The position numbers and the translations under genes were made by a program. A stretch of DNA of 35,206 bases from contig JBFMDN010000060.1 of the NCBI GenBank assembly GCA_040753915.1, positions 1 to 35,206 on the forward strand, read 5' to 3'. Below are positions 24,611 through 33,806 of this stretch, one piece after another. The DNA is from JBFMDN01 sp040753915 (GTDB lineage: Bacteria; Desulfobacterota; Desulfomonilia; Desulfomonilales; Desulfomonilaceae). A model generated the notes under the pieces. That model was not told the origin of the DNA, searched no databases, and saw only the letters and a list, made by a program, of their open reading frames with translations. Within the stretch, counting starts at the first letter, position 1, and every line of letters starts with the position of its first letter.

Positions 24611-27600
24611 TCATCCTTTCCGAGGTGTATGGTCATCTATATCGTCGAACACTAGGGTCTGAACCTTCCAGTAACGATTCTTTATGTCGTCTAACAGTGC
24701 GAAAACCACGGGAATGAGTATGAGGGTAAACAGAGTGGACACCGCCAGCCCGCCGACGACTGCCGTGGCAAGCCCATTGTAGATCTCAGACCCCGATCCT
24801 TGTTTCAGCGCGAGAGGGAGCATACCGAGGACCATTGCAATGGAGGTCATAAAAATCGGTCGCATCCTCCTGGAGCTCGCCAAGACGAGTGCTCGATCCC
24901 GCTCCACTCCCTGCTCGTCCATGAGCTGCACCGCGTATGTTATGAGCAGGATTGCGTTCTTGACCACCAGGCCTACCATCATAATGTACCCGAGCATCGT
25001 GAACGAGTCAAAGTTGACGCCGGACACGGTAACAAGGACGTTGGCACCTACTACGGACAGGGGTACGCTCAAAAGAATGGACAGGGGCTTGAGAAACGAT
25101 TGAAACTGCATGACCAGCAACAGATATACAACGACTACGGAGAGAGGAAACACAAATTTAATAGCCTTCGTGAGCGCGCTCAATTCGTTGACCGCTCCGA
25201 CGGGCACCACTGCATATCGTGGAGGGAGTGCTACCTTTGAGTTGATCTTTCCCATGACTTCGCGGAAGACGTCCTCCAGAGGGCGATCTTCTATGGTAAG
25301 CTGCACTCTCGCGCTCCGTTTGGAATTGTAGTGGTTTATCTGCATGGGGCCGAACGTGGTCTCAACAGAAGCCACGGCAGTCAGAGGAACCTGAACGGAG
25401 CTGTCGCGGGAGGAAGTCAAGATGATGCGGCCCACGTCTGCGACCGTCTGCAGATTCGTTTCACTCCCCATAACCCGGATATAGTAGTACCGGCCCGCAA
25501 CGTCGTACTGGGAAACCGTCTTCTGGCCACCCACCGCGGCTTCCACCGCATCCGCGATTTCCTTGACCTCAAATCCCAGGTATGCGGCGCGATCGTGGTC
25601 CACGCGGATCTCCACCTGGGGCTTTCTCAAGGCAAGGTCCGTATAGCGGAACACAACACCCCTGGTGTCTGCTCCTATTGTCATGACCTGGTTGATAATC
25701 GGCTCGAGTATTTCGTAACTCGTCCCCATTACCCGCACGTCTACCACATTGGATCTGGAAAAAATGTTGCCAAACAGCGGGAATTTGATCGGGTTCACGA
25801 CACGAAGTGGAAGATCCTGGGAATGCTCATGGGCTTTCCGCGCAATCTCCTCGACGCTCACCCCACTGTCTTCCTGCCGCTCGCAGACGATGTAGATGTG
25901 GTTGCGGTGGCTGTTCCTGTTGGGGATGGCGACCAGGTGTCGAACACCCTTGATGTTTTTCCACCGATCTTCGAGGACCTGCATGTACCTGCTCGTTTCC
26001 TGCAGGCTCGTTCCTTCCGGCGGTTCCACTTGGACGCGAATGAGGTTCGTGCCGCCAGTGGGGAGGTATCCCATTCCTGGAAGCATCCAGATAGAGACAG
26101 CGAACAGGATCAGGCTCGAGCAGATGAGAGCGACCTTTTGGAGATATCCAGCCAGAAAGATCTCGAGCCATCTCAAGATCGTGCGAGACACCACAGCCCC
26201 CACACGATCCAATGCAGTCAAGGGAGCCAAAATCGTCTTTAGAAGTCCCGCGGGCTCCCTATCTTCCCTCATCCACCGGGAGGCCAACATGGGGACCACC
26301 GTGAACGCGTCGAACAGGGACAGGAAAATCGCCACGGAAATAACGAAGGCAACAGGTGCGAAGAGGGTGCCAACCTCGCCGGACAGCATCAGGATAGGCA
26401 TGAACACAGCGGCAGTGGTTACCGTGCACATAAAGGCGGCCATCCCGACTTCCCGAGTCCCGTCCACGCATGCCTTGACAATGCTCTTGCCCTCTTCGTA
26501 CCGATGGCGGTGGATGTTTTCCAGGACAACAATAGCGTCGTCGACGATCAAGCCGATGGAAAGGGCCAAACCTGCCAGGGATAGCACGTTGATTGAGTAT
26601 CCGAACAGGTACATCCCCACGAAAGTTCCGATAATCGACACAGGAATCGACGTGCCTACAATGAATATGCTCCTCCAATTCTTCAAGAAAACGAAGAGCA
26701 CGGCCAACACGAGGACAATCGCCTCCACGAGGCATTCTCGGACTACTGAGACAGCGTCGCGGATGTAGTAGCTCTGGTCGTAGATCTTCTCGAAGCGCGC
26801 GCCGAGCGGCTCGTATTCCTTTCTGAACTCAGCCAGCTTCCCGTCCACCATGGTAATGGTGTCTATGATGTTGGCACCGACCTGGCTGAAAACGCTAAAT
26901 ATAATGCCCTCTTTGCCGTTTATACGGCAAAAGGAGTCCGGCCGCTCGTACTTGTCCTCGATGGTTGCTACATCCGACAGATAAACCACGGGATCGCCAG
27001 GTTTTGAGATGATGACTCTGCCGAAGGCTCGCGGGCTGCCCAATTCTCCTACGGTTCGGACGGTCCACTCACGGTGTCCTTCCACAAAGTATCCTGAGCT
27101 CTGATTGAGATTGGTGCGATCGATGTAGGATTTGACCTGAGCGACAGTCAGACGTCTGGCTTTGAGGCGCTCCGGGTCGAAGGTGATCCGCATCTCACGA
27201 ACCCTGTTGCCGTCGAATTGGCAATCCCCCACCCCGGGGATTGTCTTGATCGAAGGAGCTATCTCCTTTTCTGCCCACGTGGACATGGTCACCAGATCTG
27301 CGGTTCCCGTCATCGCGAACTGGTATACGGGCAGGCTGACCCGTTCGCTCGCTTTGAAAATCTGGGGCTTGAGCACGTCTTTGGGGAGGTCTGTTACTCG
27401 GTCTATGTTCCGCTGAAGCTCGGAGGCCGCAATATCAAGGTTTGTTCCAGGCTTATAGAAGACGATAACGAAAGACTGTCCGAATCCCGAGAAGCTCATT
27501 GTGTAGAGCATATTGGACACGCCGCTGATGCTCTCCTCGAACCGATTGGTAACTTCCCCTTCCACTTCCTCGGGTGCCGCCCCGGGAAAGCGAGTGGACA

Positions 27601-27739
27601 CGACCAGCGTCGGCCTCTCGGTGTCGGGTTTGAGCTCGACCGACAGGAACGTCAGACACACGTACCCGAACACGAAAACGAGCAGAACCCGCACAATGAC
27701 CGTTATGGGAAATCTTACCGACGATTCCGCAATGTTCAT
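24611..27739 (-). CDS. RND efflux pump, inner membrane transporter (AcrB/HAE type)
   Basis: This 1042-aa proton-driven trimeric exporter has the expected two-fold layout: TM1 at about 12-32, a large periplasmic loop, TM2-6, TM7, a second loop and TM8-12. The proton relay is intact: LSIGLIVDDAIVVLENI carries the TM4 Asp pair, and MMVGLVVKNAILLITY the TM10 Lys. FPGAAPEEVE near residue 50 and PRYAVVPVG in the second loop are family features. It is the first gene of a two-gene operon; pump before adaptor reverses the usual order. No adjacent regulator is seen. Drug or metal substrate cannot be told, though the DD/K residues argue for HAE rather than heavy-metal (HME) export. Confidence 0.95.
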   Translation of the reverse strand: MNIAESSVRFPITVIVRVLLVFVFGYVCLTFLSVELKPDTERPTLVVSTRFPGAAPEEVEGEVTNRFEESISGVSNMLYTMSFSGFGQSFVIVFYKPGTNLDIAASELQRNIDRVTDLPKDVLKPQIFKASERVSLPVYQFAMTGTADLVTMSTWAEKEIAPSIKTIPGVGDCQFDGNRVREMRITFDPERLKARRLTVAQVKSYIDRTNLNQSSGYFVEGHREWTVRTVGELGSPRAFGRVIISKPGDPVVYLSDVATIEDKYERPDSFCRINGKEGIIFSVFSQVGANIIDTITMVDGKLAEFRKEYEPLGARFEKIYDQSYYIRDAVSVVRECLVEAIVLVLAVLFVFLKNWRSIFIVGTSIPVSIIGTFVGMYLFGYSINVLSLAGLALSIGLIVDDAIVVLENIHRHRYEEGKSIVKACVDGTREVGMAAFMCTVTTAAVFMPILMLSGEVGTLFAPVAFVISVAIFLSLFDAFTVVPMLASRWMREDREPAGLLKTILAPLTALDRVGAVVSRTILRWLEIFLAGYLQKVALICSSLILFAVSIWMLPGMGYLPTGGTNLIRVQVEPPEGTSLQETSRYMQVLEDRWKNIKGVRHLVAIPNRNSHRNHIYIVCERQEDSGVSVEEIARKAHEHSQDLPLRVVNPIKFPLFGNIFSRSNVVDVRVMGTSYEILEPIINQVMTIGADTRGVVFRYTDLALRKPQVEIRVDHDRAAYLGFEVKEIADAVEAAVGGQKTVSQYDVAGRYYYIRVMGSETNLQTVADVGRIILTSSRDSSVQVPLTAVASVETTFGPMQINHYNSKRSARVQLTIEDRPLEDVFREVMGKINSKVALPPRYAVVPVGAVNELSALTKAIKFVFPLSVVVVYLLLVMQFQSFLKPLSILLSVPLSVVGANVLVTVSGVNFDSFTMLGYIMMVGLVVKNAILLITYAVQLMDEQGVERDRALVLASSRRMRPIFMTSIAMVLGMLPLALKQGSGSEIYNGLATAVVGGLAVSTLFTLILIPVVFALLDDIKNRYWKVQTLVFDDIDDHTPRKG

Positions 27740-27950
27740 GGAAGACCCCGGAGAGATGTCTACGTGCCGAGGAAAAGCCCCGAGGGATGAAAATCCCCCG
27801 ATTCCGCTCTTGTCCTGCCGGCAGGATCGAGGTCAACAGCGTTCGCAACAAGGGGTTACGTGAAGCCCCAGGGCGCCACCAGCCGCCTCGGGACACACAC
27901 ATCTGGAGCAATGATCCGGCGTTTCTCTCCTGGTGTCAAGATCTGGACAA

Positions 27951-28084
27951 GGGGTCAGGTCTTGTTTCTTGATCTCTCTGTCACCTCTTAAACTCGCTTG
28001 CTCGCTCTAGACCAGACCAGCAGACCAGTGGCCTATTCACAGACCATTGTCATCATAGATTCGTCAAGAAACAAGCCTGACCCC
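27951..28084. repeat. MITE copy B with GGGGTCAGG ends
   Basis: The 134-bp element starts GGGGTCAGGTCTTGTTTCTT and ends AAGAAACAAGCCTGACCCC, near-perfect terminal inverted repeats of about 20 bp. It matches the reverse complement of copy A (13985-14110), so the two lie in opposite orientation about 14 kb apart. The ends resemble those of the RAYT elements (GGGGTCA-GTCTTCTCTTGA). Confidence 0.85.
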
Positions 28085-28214
28085 TCGTGCCTGCAACATT
28101 GACCGGATCGCAAGAGTAGGTTATGCTCCGAAGGTAGTCAGCACCTTACTAAATTCAAACAGGCGGCGGGGAGCGTCGTTGAGGGGTCTGACTCGACGTC
28201 ACGAGTCTACCCCC

Positions 28215-28268
28215 ATTCAGGATGGCCGAGGCAAAAGCCCTGGGACAGAGCGGATCGCCCTGAATGGC
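28215..28268 (+). other. Inverted-repeat structure upstream of the chemotaxis gene
   Basis: ATTCAGG (28215-28221) pairs with CCTGAAT (28262-28268) around a 40-base interior containing AGGCAAAAGCCC. It lies in the leader of the 28367 gene. I could not match it to a known riboswitch. Apart from MITE copy B, the stretch 27740-28366 has no gene I can support. Confidence 0.35.
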
Positions 28269-28366
28269 AGCTCTTCGCCATGCCAACCAAGACGTCCCTC
28301 CCCAGCGGCTGGCTCGCCAGGGTCAACTCGCTGAACTCTGCCTGTTCCAAGATTGGAGAGCCGGCG

Positions 28367-30433
28367 ATGGCAAGAATTCTCGTTAGAAGTCTCATGGCCA
28401 AGGTGTCGCTCTTTTGTCTAGCAATGGTCATGGTGCCCACGGCAATCGTGGGATACCTGTCATTCAGAGACGCGAGAGCGGCATTGGAAAAAACGCAATT
28501 GGAGAAGCTCGAGGCAACTCGGGATCTAGCCCGTCAGTATATCGTGGAATACTTTCAGAATACCGTGAAAGACCTCGCATTCCTGTCTCAAGCGAAAATC
28601 ATCAAGGACTCCATCGAGGTGCTTGCGTTCTATGCCTCCATGGAAGGGAAAAATGCCCAAAGCGAGTCCATGAGGCTGGAAGTGGGTTCGGAAAAGTACA
28701 ACATGCTAATCGCTGAGATGGATCCAGTGCTCCGGGACTGGATGCTTCCACTGCAATCCTCTCACGGCTTTCGCGATATTCTGGTCGTCTCGGGACAAGG
28801 GCGAGGACAGATCGGATATACACTCACACGAGGACAAGATCTGGGAGCAGAGCTCAAAGCGGGGGCACTTAGCCAAACCCCTCTGGCCAAGTTGTTCGAC
28901 AAGGTGGCAGCCACAGGGAAGCCTGCCCTGGCGGACTTCAGTCACTACTCTCCTGCGGGAGAGCCCTCTGCGTTTGTGGGGGTTCCCGTCGTCAAGGACA
29001 ACAAGGAATTCCTTGGTATGCTGGCGCTGCGTATCGGCTCCGGCAGAATAGACCAGATCATGAAGGCAGCGGCAGAGGTTGGGGTCACGGGAGACGCGTT
29101 TCTCGTGGGCGAGGACCTCGTCATGCGGTCGAATTCCCGCCAGGATAGTAACTCGATGCTGAAGACCACAGTGGACACGCATGCCAGCAGGGAAGCCCTC
29201 AAGGGCCACAAGGGTATCGGGGAGGTGATTGACGGTCGCGGGGAGTCGGTGTTGAATGCGTGGTCTGGAGTGGGACTTAAGGGCGCGTCTGACCTGGGGG
29301 CGGCTTTCGAATGGGGCTTGGTTGCCCAGATCGATGCACGCGAGGCGTATGCACCAGCCATGGCCCTGGGAAAACGTTTGCTTGTCGTGGTCCCCGTGGT
29401 GGGACTCGTGATCACCCTGATCGCCCTCATACTGGCCAGAGCGGCTACCAGACCTATCACGACCATGGCAGCCATCGCCTCGGATGTAAGTGGTGGAGAC
29501 CTCACCGTGGAAGTGCCTCCGATCAAGAGATCCGACGAAATCGGGGCCCTGGCAGAGGCATTCAAGAATATGCTGGCGAGCCTAAGAGAGCAGACGCGCC
29601 TGGTACTCGAGGGCGTTAACGTGCTCTCCTCCTCTGCTGCGGAGATCTCCGCTGCCATTTCCCAGCAAACTCAAACCTCCTCCAAGACCGTCGCGGCAGT
29701 GGCTGAAACCACAGCGACCGCTGAACAAGTGAAACAGACGGCCGGCCTGACCAACGAGAAGGCCAAGAAAGTCGCCGACATGTCCAGACATGCAACTCAG
29801 ATTTCTTCGGAAGGCAGCAAAGCCACGGAGGAGACAGCGCACAAGATCACATTGATACGGGCACAGATGGAGTCGATAGCGGAGACGGTAGTGCGTCTCA
29901 GCGAGCAAAGCCGGGCTATCGAAGACATAATCACCACCGTGCAGGATTTAGCTGACCAATCGAACCTGTTGGCAGTAAACGCCTCCATCGAAGCCGCGCG
30001 GGCCGGTGAATACGGCAAAGGCTTTGCTGTGGTAGCCCATGAGATCAAGGCACTGGCCGACCAATCGAGAGAGGCGACGGCGCAGATCAGATCGATCCTC
30101 GAAGTTAACGCGAAATGGGTCAGCGCTTCCGTGATGGCGACAGAGCAGGGCTCGAAGGCGGTGCAGGCAGGATTGGAGCAATCCAGCATTGCCGGGGATT
30201 CTATCCGGCGGCTTCTTGACAGCGTGAATGCAGTGGCAGAGGCCGCGTCTGTGATTCAGGTCGCGAGCGAGCAGCAGTCCGTAGGAGCCACCCAGGTCTC
30301 TGCAGCCATGACCAGCATCGAGCAGGCCATGCACCAACAGGCCTCAGGGACGACCGAGATCGAACAGGCAGCGATCGGGTTGGAACAGCTCGGTATGCAG
30401 CTCAAGGAATTGGTAGCTCGGTACAGGGTGTAG
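28367..30433 (+). CDS. Methyl-accepting chemotaxis protein
   Basis: This 688-aa transmembrane chemoreceptor has TM1 at about residues 12-32 (SLFCLAMVMVPTAIVGYLSF). A periplasmic double-Cache-like sensor follows (about 40-330, with VPVVKDNKEFLGMLALRI), then TM2 (LLVVVPVVGLVITLIALIL), a HAMP domain (RPITTMAAIASDVSGGDLTVEVP) and the MCP signalling hairpin with its tip QSNLLAVNASIEAARAGE. The tip residues match the CheA/CheW-binding consensus. ATG 28367, after GGAGAG, is preferred; the frame from 28280 adds a non-conserved leader. No che genes are adjacent, so it works with a cluster elsewhere. Ligand unknown. It lacks the C-terminal CheR-binding pentapeptide. Confidence 0.95.
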   Translation: MARILVRSLMAKVSLFCLAMVMVPTAIVGYLSFRDARAALEKTQLEKLEATRDLARQYIVEYFQNTVKDLAFLSQAKIIKDSIEVLAFYASMEGKNAQSESMRLEVGSEKYNMLIAEMDPVLRDWMLPLQSSHGFRDILVVSGQGRGQIGYTLTRGQDLGAELKAGALSQTPLAKLFDKVAATGKPALADFSHYSPAGEPSAFVGVPVVKDNKEFLGMLALRIGSGRIDQIMKAAAEVGVTGDAFLVGEDLVMRSNSRQDSNSMLKTTVDTHASREALKGHKGIGEVIDGRGESVLNAWSGVGLKGASDLGAAFEWGLVAQIDAREAYAPAMALGKRLLVVVPVVGLVITLIALILARAATRPITTMAAIASDVSGGDLTVEVPPIKRSDEIGALAEAFKNMLASLREQTRLVLEGVNVLSSSAAEISAAISQQTQTSSKTVAAVAETTATAEQVKQTAGLTNEKAKKVADMSRHATQISSEGSKATEETAHKITLIRAQMESIAETVVRLSEQSRAIEDIITTVQDLADQSNLLAVNASIEAARAGEYGKGFAVVAHEIKALADQSREATAQIRSILEVNAKWVSASVMATEQGSKAVQAGLEQSSIAGDSIRRLLDSVNAVAEAASVIQVASEQQSVGATQVSAAMTSIEQAMHQQASGTTEIEQAAIGLEQLGMQLKELVARYRV

Positions 30434-30542
30434 ACCCCCCAAAGATGGACCCTGTACTGAGCTGAGAAGTCGCTTAGTGCATTTTTGCCAAGAGGGGGTG
30501 GTGTAGTTGCTTCAGATCTGTTCGGGAAAGGGCAGGCTTGCA

Positions 30543-30741
30543 GAAACTGTCTCAAAAGCCGGCAGTCCGTGATAATCGTGACACACTCTCCTCACCCTGA
30601 CCCTCCCCCCGAAGCGGTGGAGAGGGGATTTCTCAGGCTCCCTCTCCCTCTGGGAGAGGGTTGGGGTGAGGGTGCCTTTCCACGCAGCGACGCCCAATCG
30701 TGCTACGATTTTTTGTGTGTCCCGAGTTTTGAGACACTTTC
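30543..30741. repeat. MITE family M, copy 2
   Basis: The left end reads GAAACTGTCTCAAAAG and the complement of the right end GAAAGTGTCTCAAAAC. Sixteen bases further in, AATCGTGACAC and AATCGTAGCAC also match, so the terminal inverted repeats extend about 42 bp. The interior holds CCCTCTCCCTCTGGGAGAGGG. It occupies most of the gap 30434-30848, where no gene is seen. Confidence 0.7.
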
Positions 30742-30848
30742 TGATGTCTGCCCTCGCGTCAATAGGCCCTCACCGCCATTCTCGACGAGTGCCACCGAAA
30801 TCGGTTTAACAGCGTTGCAGCGAGGACGGCTTTGAAAACGAAATGGTG

Positions 30849-31262
30849 TCAGAGACTCCGATACAACCGGGAAGTCTTCTGCACTGGTTTTTTCGAGGTT
30901 TTGGCCTTCTTGCTCTTTACCCGCGCCGACTTCTTGGAAGTCGGCTTCTGCGTGTACTTGGCGAGGCTGGAGGAAGAGCTCTTCTTCAGAGTTGCCTTCT
31001 TGGATGCCTTGGGCTTCTTGGAGGTGAGCTTTTTCGATTTCCCCGCAACCGCGGTTTTCCCGCTTGTGTTTCCCAGCAGGCTGCTGCGGGCGTCGTGTTT
31101 CGCTGCGAGAAAGACCTTTGCTAGGTCTGGGCCCAAAGGAGCCCCCTGAGTCAGGAACCGACCCGAGTCCGGGGTTGCGGCGGCTTGAGCGCTGAATGAG
31201 CCTACCAATATTGCAACAAGGAAAGCTACCACAAAAACCACGCGGGAAGAAAAGGTTGTCAT
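30849..31262 (-). CDS. Secreted Lys/Ser-rich basic protein
   Basis: The 137-aa protein has a clear signal peptide (MTTFSSRVVFVVAFLVAILVG, cleaved near AQAA). A short segment with FLTQGAPLGPDLAKVFLAAKHDA follows, then about 80 residues dominated by Lys, Ser, Ala and Thr (KKPKASKK-type repeats), ending SRLYRSL. The tail resembles histone H1-like or polyanion-binding proteins, but with a signal peptide it would act outside the cytoplasm, perhaps on LPS or envelope polymers (speculation). ATG 31262 after AGGAGAG is chosen; the upstream frame to 31388 is not used. A promoter is visible at 31297-31325. Confidence 0.75.
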   Translation of the reverse strand: MTTFSSRVVFVVAFLVAILVGSFSAQAAATPDSGRFLTQGAPLGPDLAKVFLAAKHDARSSLLGNTSGKTAVAGKSKKLTSKKPKASKKATLKKSSSSSLAKYTQKPTSKKSARVKSKKAKTSKKPVQKTSRLYRSL

Positions 31263-31296
31263 GTTTTGCTCTCTCCTAGTCAAGGGAATTGGCCTA

Positions 31297-31325
31297 TCTA
31301 TAGCACATTTATTAGCTATTGTCAT
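31297..31325 (-). promoter_or_regulatory. Promoter of the Lys-rich secreted protein gene
   Basis: On the minus strand ATGACA (31325-31320) and TATAGA (31302-31297) are 17 bases apart, about 35 bases before ATG 31262. The stretch 31326-31822 otherwise shows no gene I trust. Confidence 0.55.
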
Positions 31326-31822
31326 CAATGAAATATGCGGAATCGGTCGCTCCAAAACAGCGTGATGTGTACACGAAGAACTCTCCACTTGCTATCGCGA
31401 ATGCTTCCGGTTTGCTTCCAATTCTAGTATAATGACGTCTCGGTTCTCCGATAAGTGGAGAAGCGTGGGAGCACAACGCGGCTATTTGCTCTGAAGTGTT
31501 TCGGCCTATATGGTCTCCGCGACACCGACGCACGTCGCGATGAGGGGTTGGGCGTTGAGACACGACGGAACAGAACCTGATCTTCCCGTGGCTGCGAGCC
31601 GGGACGGTTGAGGGGAGGTCAGCTTGCCAGATGAGGGGAGCCTTGTGTCGGGAGGCTTGAATGGCAGTTTCGTGCAAAGAAGAGCTCGTACCAGAGTCAT
31701 TCTTGTGCAACAAGTGGGACATCTTGTGGCAACTGATAGAGGTTGTTGGGAAAGAGACGGCATCCCGCTCGTCCGCTTTCGTGTCTGAACCCTGGATTTG
31801 ACAAGGGATCTGGTTTGCCCGG

Positions 31823-32611
31823 ATGAATTCACGAGACGACGTCACAGAGAATCATCAGAAGCCATTGTTCAACGGGCCGAGCAGCTCCAGGAAGAAGCCT
31901 GACCCCGGGCAAATTCTCGAAGACCTGCGAGCGGGTTTTCGTACGAGACATTTCCTCGCCACGTACGGACTTAGCATGCAAGAGTTCGAAATCATCCTCA
32001 AGGATTTAATCCGCAAAGGGCTGTTCACCAAGGAGGAATACAAGAACTGGAAGTCGCACCGGCTCCCTCCCAAAGTGGCGGAGACGAATGCCCCTACGCC
32101 CTCTGGCCCACAGAACATAAGCCAGCTTGCCGGACACAAGACTGTTTCCACGTATGTGATTCCTGAACCCGAGAAAAATAACTCGTGGGCTCTGCAGCTT
32201 TTCTCCACCGACAGAAACCGCATGGCAGGTGCTGGTTTCAAGGTAGTGCTCCATGGCAAGAAATACGCCTTTGTGGTGGAAAGGCTATTGTTTCGTGGAC
32301 CTGTCGACATGGTAAGAAGCAAAGCTCCGAGGCCGCGTTCCAAGGAAAAACGCGAGCAGGCAATGGAATTCATTGCCAAGTACGGCTGGGCTGCCTATCT
32401 CGAGAACCGAGCGTATGCTGCCAACTTCGATGAGGACGGAATGAGAGAGGCCGGAAAGGCTCGGCTGGTCCTGCTCCACTGCAGGAATGATACCTACGTG
32501 GCAGCGCTTCATACCCCAGCACCCGCGATCAACCTCTATGTGGGATCGTCGCTCGAGAGTATTCGCGAACGTCTTGCCCGCAACATAGAAACGAGCCAGC
32601 TCAACTTCTAA
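31823..32611 (+). CDS. Conserved-looking hypothetical protein with N-terminal HTH-like segment
   Basis: This 262-aa protein has a disordered start. At about residues 31-75 it has ILEDLRAGFRTRHFLATYGL followed by SMQEFEIILKDLIRKGLFTKEEY. I know this pattern (D-R-G-x4-L-x-x-Y-x-L-S-x6-L-x-GL) from small helical segments in deltaproteobacterial regulatory proteins. A Pro-rich linker leads to a second domain (about 120-262) without recognisable motif. The start ATG 31823 has only a weak upstream AAGGGAT. Convergent with queC. Function unknown. Confidence 0.6.
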   Translation: MNSRDDVTENHQKPLFNGPSSSRKKPDPGQILEDLRAGFRTRHFLATYGLSMQEFEIILKDLIRKGLFTKEEYKNWKSHRLPPKVAETNAPTPSGPQNISQLAGHKTVSTYVIPEPEKNNSWALQLFSTDRNRMAGAGFKVVLHGKKYAFVVERLLFRGPVDMVRSKAPRPRSKEKREQAMEFIAKYGWAAYLENRAYAANFDEDGMREAGKARLVLLHCRNDTYVAALHTPAPAINLYVGSSLESIRERLARNIETSQLNF

Positions 32612-32690
32612 GTTCAAGATTTCGCCAGTACGATAGCGAATTCGGCCATGGAGTTTACGAAGGGGCATATCAAGAAGGGATTGCGACGAT

Positions 32691-32737
32691 AGGGGCACCC
32701 CTTGTGCGTGCCCATGGCGGGCACGAGGCCCGCCCCT
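32691..32737. repeat. Palindromic repeat between convergent genes
   Basis: AGGGGC and GCCCCT enclose an inner GTGCCC/GGGCAC hairpin (about 32708-32724). The position between two convergent genes suits a bidirectional terminator or a REP-like repeat; there is no T-run, so termination would not be classical. Confidence 0.4.
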
Positions 32738-32743
32738 ACAGCC

Positions 32744-33442
32744 TCAGGTCCGCTCAACCACATACTGCGTCGGGTCAGGGATGCCTGCCTCAGCGAACCC
32801 TTTCTTGCGCAACAAGCAACTGTCGCACCTTCCGCACGCTGCTCCCCAAGGATCGGGATCGTAACACGAATGGGTGATGCTCAAATCGACCCCCAACTCC
32901 ACGGCTTTCAGAACGATCTCCCGCTTTGTCAGGGCGATGAGAGGGGTGTGGATGCGGGTTTCCCGACCGTGGATCGCTGCTGCGGTTGCCAGGTTTGCCA
33001 TGTTCTGGAAAGCCCGGATGTATTCGGGTCGACAGTCTGGATAGCCTGAATAGTCCAACGCGTTGACCCCGATGAAAATATCCGTTGCTGGCAGCACCTC
33101 AGCCCATGCAAGCGCGAATGAAAGGAAAATCGTGTTGCGCGCGGGAACATAGGTGATCGGTATTTCTGTGGGCAGTTCGTCGACGCTGCCATGTTTGGGA
33201 ACACTCAGATTGCTCGTGAGGGCAGATCCGCCTATCTGTCCCAAGGGCAGGTCCAGAATCAAATGCCCTGCGGCCCCCATTTGTCGTGCCACCCGCTTGG
33301 ATGCTTCGACTTCTATCTGGTGCCGTTGCTGATAGCGGAATGTGAGAGCATATGCTTCAAACCCTTCCGCTTTCGCGACGGCAAGACATGTTGTGGAGTC
33401 AATTCCTCCTGATAAGAGTACCACAGCTTTCTTGTCATTCAT
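32744..33442 (-). CDS. queC: 7-cyano-7-deazaguanine synthase
   Basis: This 232-aa ATP-dependent enzyme converts 7-carboxy-7-deazaguanine with ammonia to preQ0 in queuosine synthesis. The PP-loop LLSGGIDSTTC lies at residues 9-19. The zinc site shows as C-x8-C-x2-C-x2-C in SCYDPDPWGAACGRCDSC near the C-terminus. ATG 33442 is chosen since family members start just before VVLLSGG; the longer frame to 33547 translates the palindromic repeat upstream. No other que gene is in the window. Confidence 0.95.
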   Translation of the reverse strand: MNDKKAVVLLSGGIDSTTCLAVAKAEGFEAYALTFRYQQRHQIEVEASKRVARQMGAAGHLILDLPLGQIGGSALTSNLSVPKHGSVDELPTEIPITYVPARNTIFLSFALAWAEVLPATDIFIGVNALDYSGYPDCRPEYIRAFQNMANLATAAAIHGRETRIHTPLIALTKREIVLKAVELGVDLSITHSCYDPDPWGAACGRCDSCLLRKKGFAEAGIPDPTQYVVERT

Positions 33443-33481
33443 TCGTGTAACCATCCAGTCAGGGCAATCCCGTGAGGCTAT

Positions 33482-33558
33482 GCGCCGGCATCTTCGTAGC
33501 GCTGGCGTCTCGCCGGCATCTGACCGCAGATCAATAATCACCGGCAAGATGCCGGCGC
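33482..33558. repeat. Palindromic repeat upstream of queC with 13-bp perfect arms
   Basis: GCGCCGGCATCTT (33482-33494) and AAGATGCCGGCGC (33546-33558) are exact inverted repeats, with a partial extra copy (CGCCGGCATCT) inside at about 33510. It is REP/MITE-like. It sits 40 bases upstream of the queC start, so it lies in or near its promoter or leader. Confidence 0.65.
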
Positions 33559-33806
33559 CACAAGATCACGCGATCGGCACTAAACCCGTATAGTTCTGGA
33601 CACGGACCTCAATGTGCTCAATTATCTTACCACTCCGTGAGGATGATGCGAAACAAGCACGACATTTCTTGACTTCAGTCAATTCGTTCTCAGGGGCGCA
33701 AGGTTAGACTATTTTTCTGGAATTATCGGCATTTCGTACCGACGGGTGACCGGTGATGGCAGCGCGCCGGTTGACCCCTCCGGGAGCTCTGAGTTATGGT
33801 TTTGCA

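Noticed and set aside
25331..26242. 303-aa plus-strand frame within the RND pump region
   Set aside because: Antisense to an intact pump gene with all family motifs; no ribosome site.
28215..28268. c-di-GMP riboswitch before the chemotaxis gene
   Set aside because: The conserved core of known GEMM RNAs is absent; only a stem and a purine-rich loop agree.
31312..31845. 177-aa minus-strand frame upstream of the Lys-rich protein
   Set aside because: No ribosome site or domain; it covers the promoter of the neighbouring gene and has an unnatural composition.
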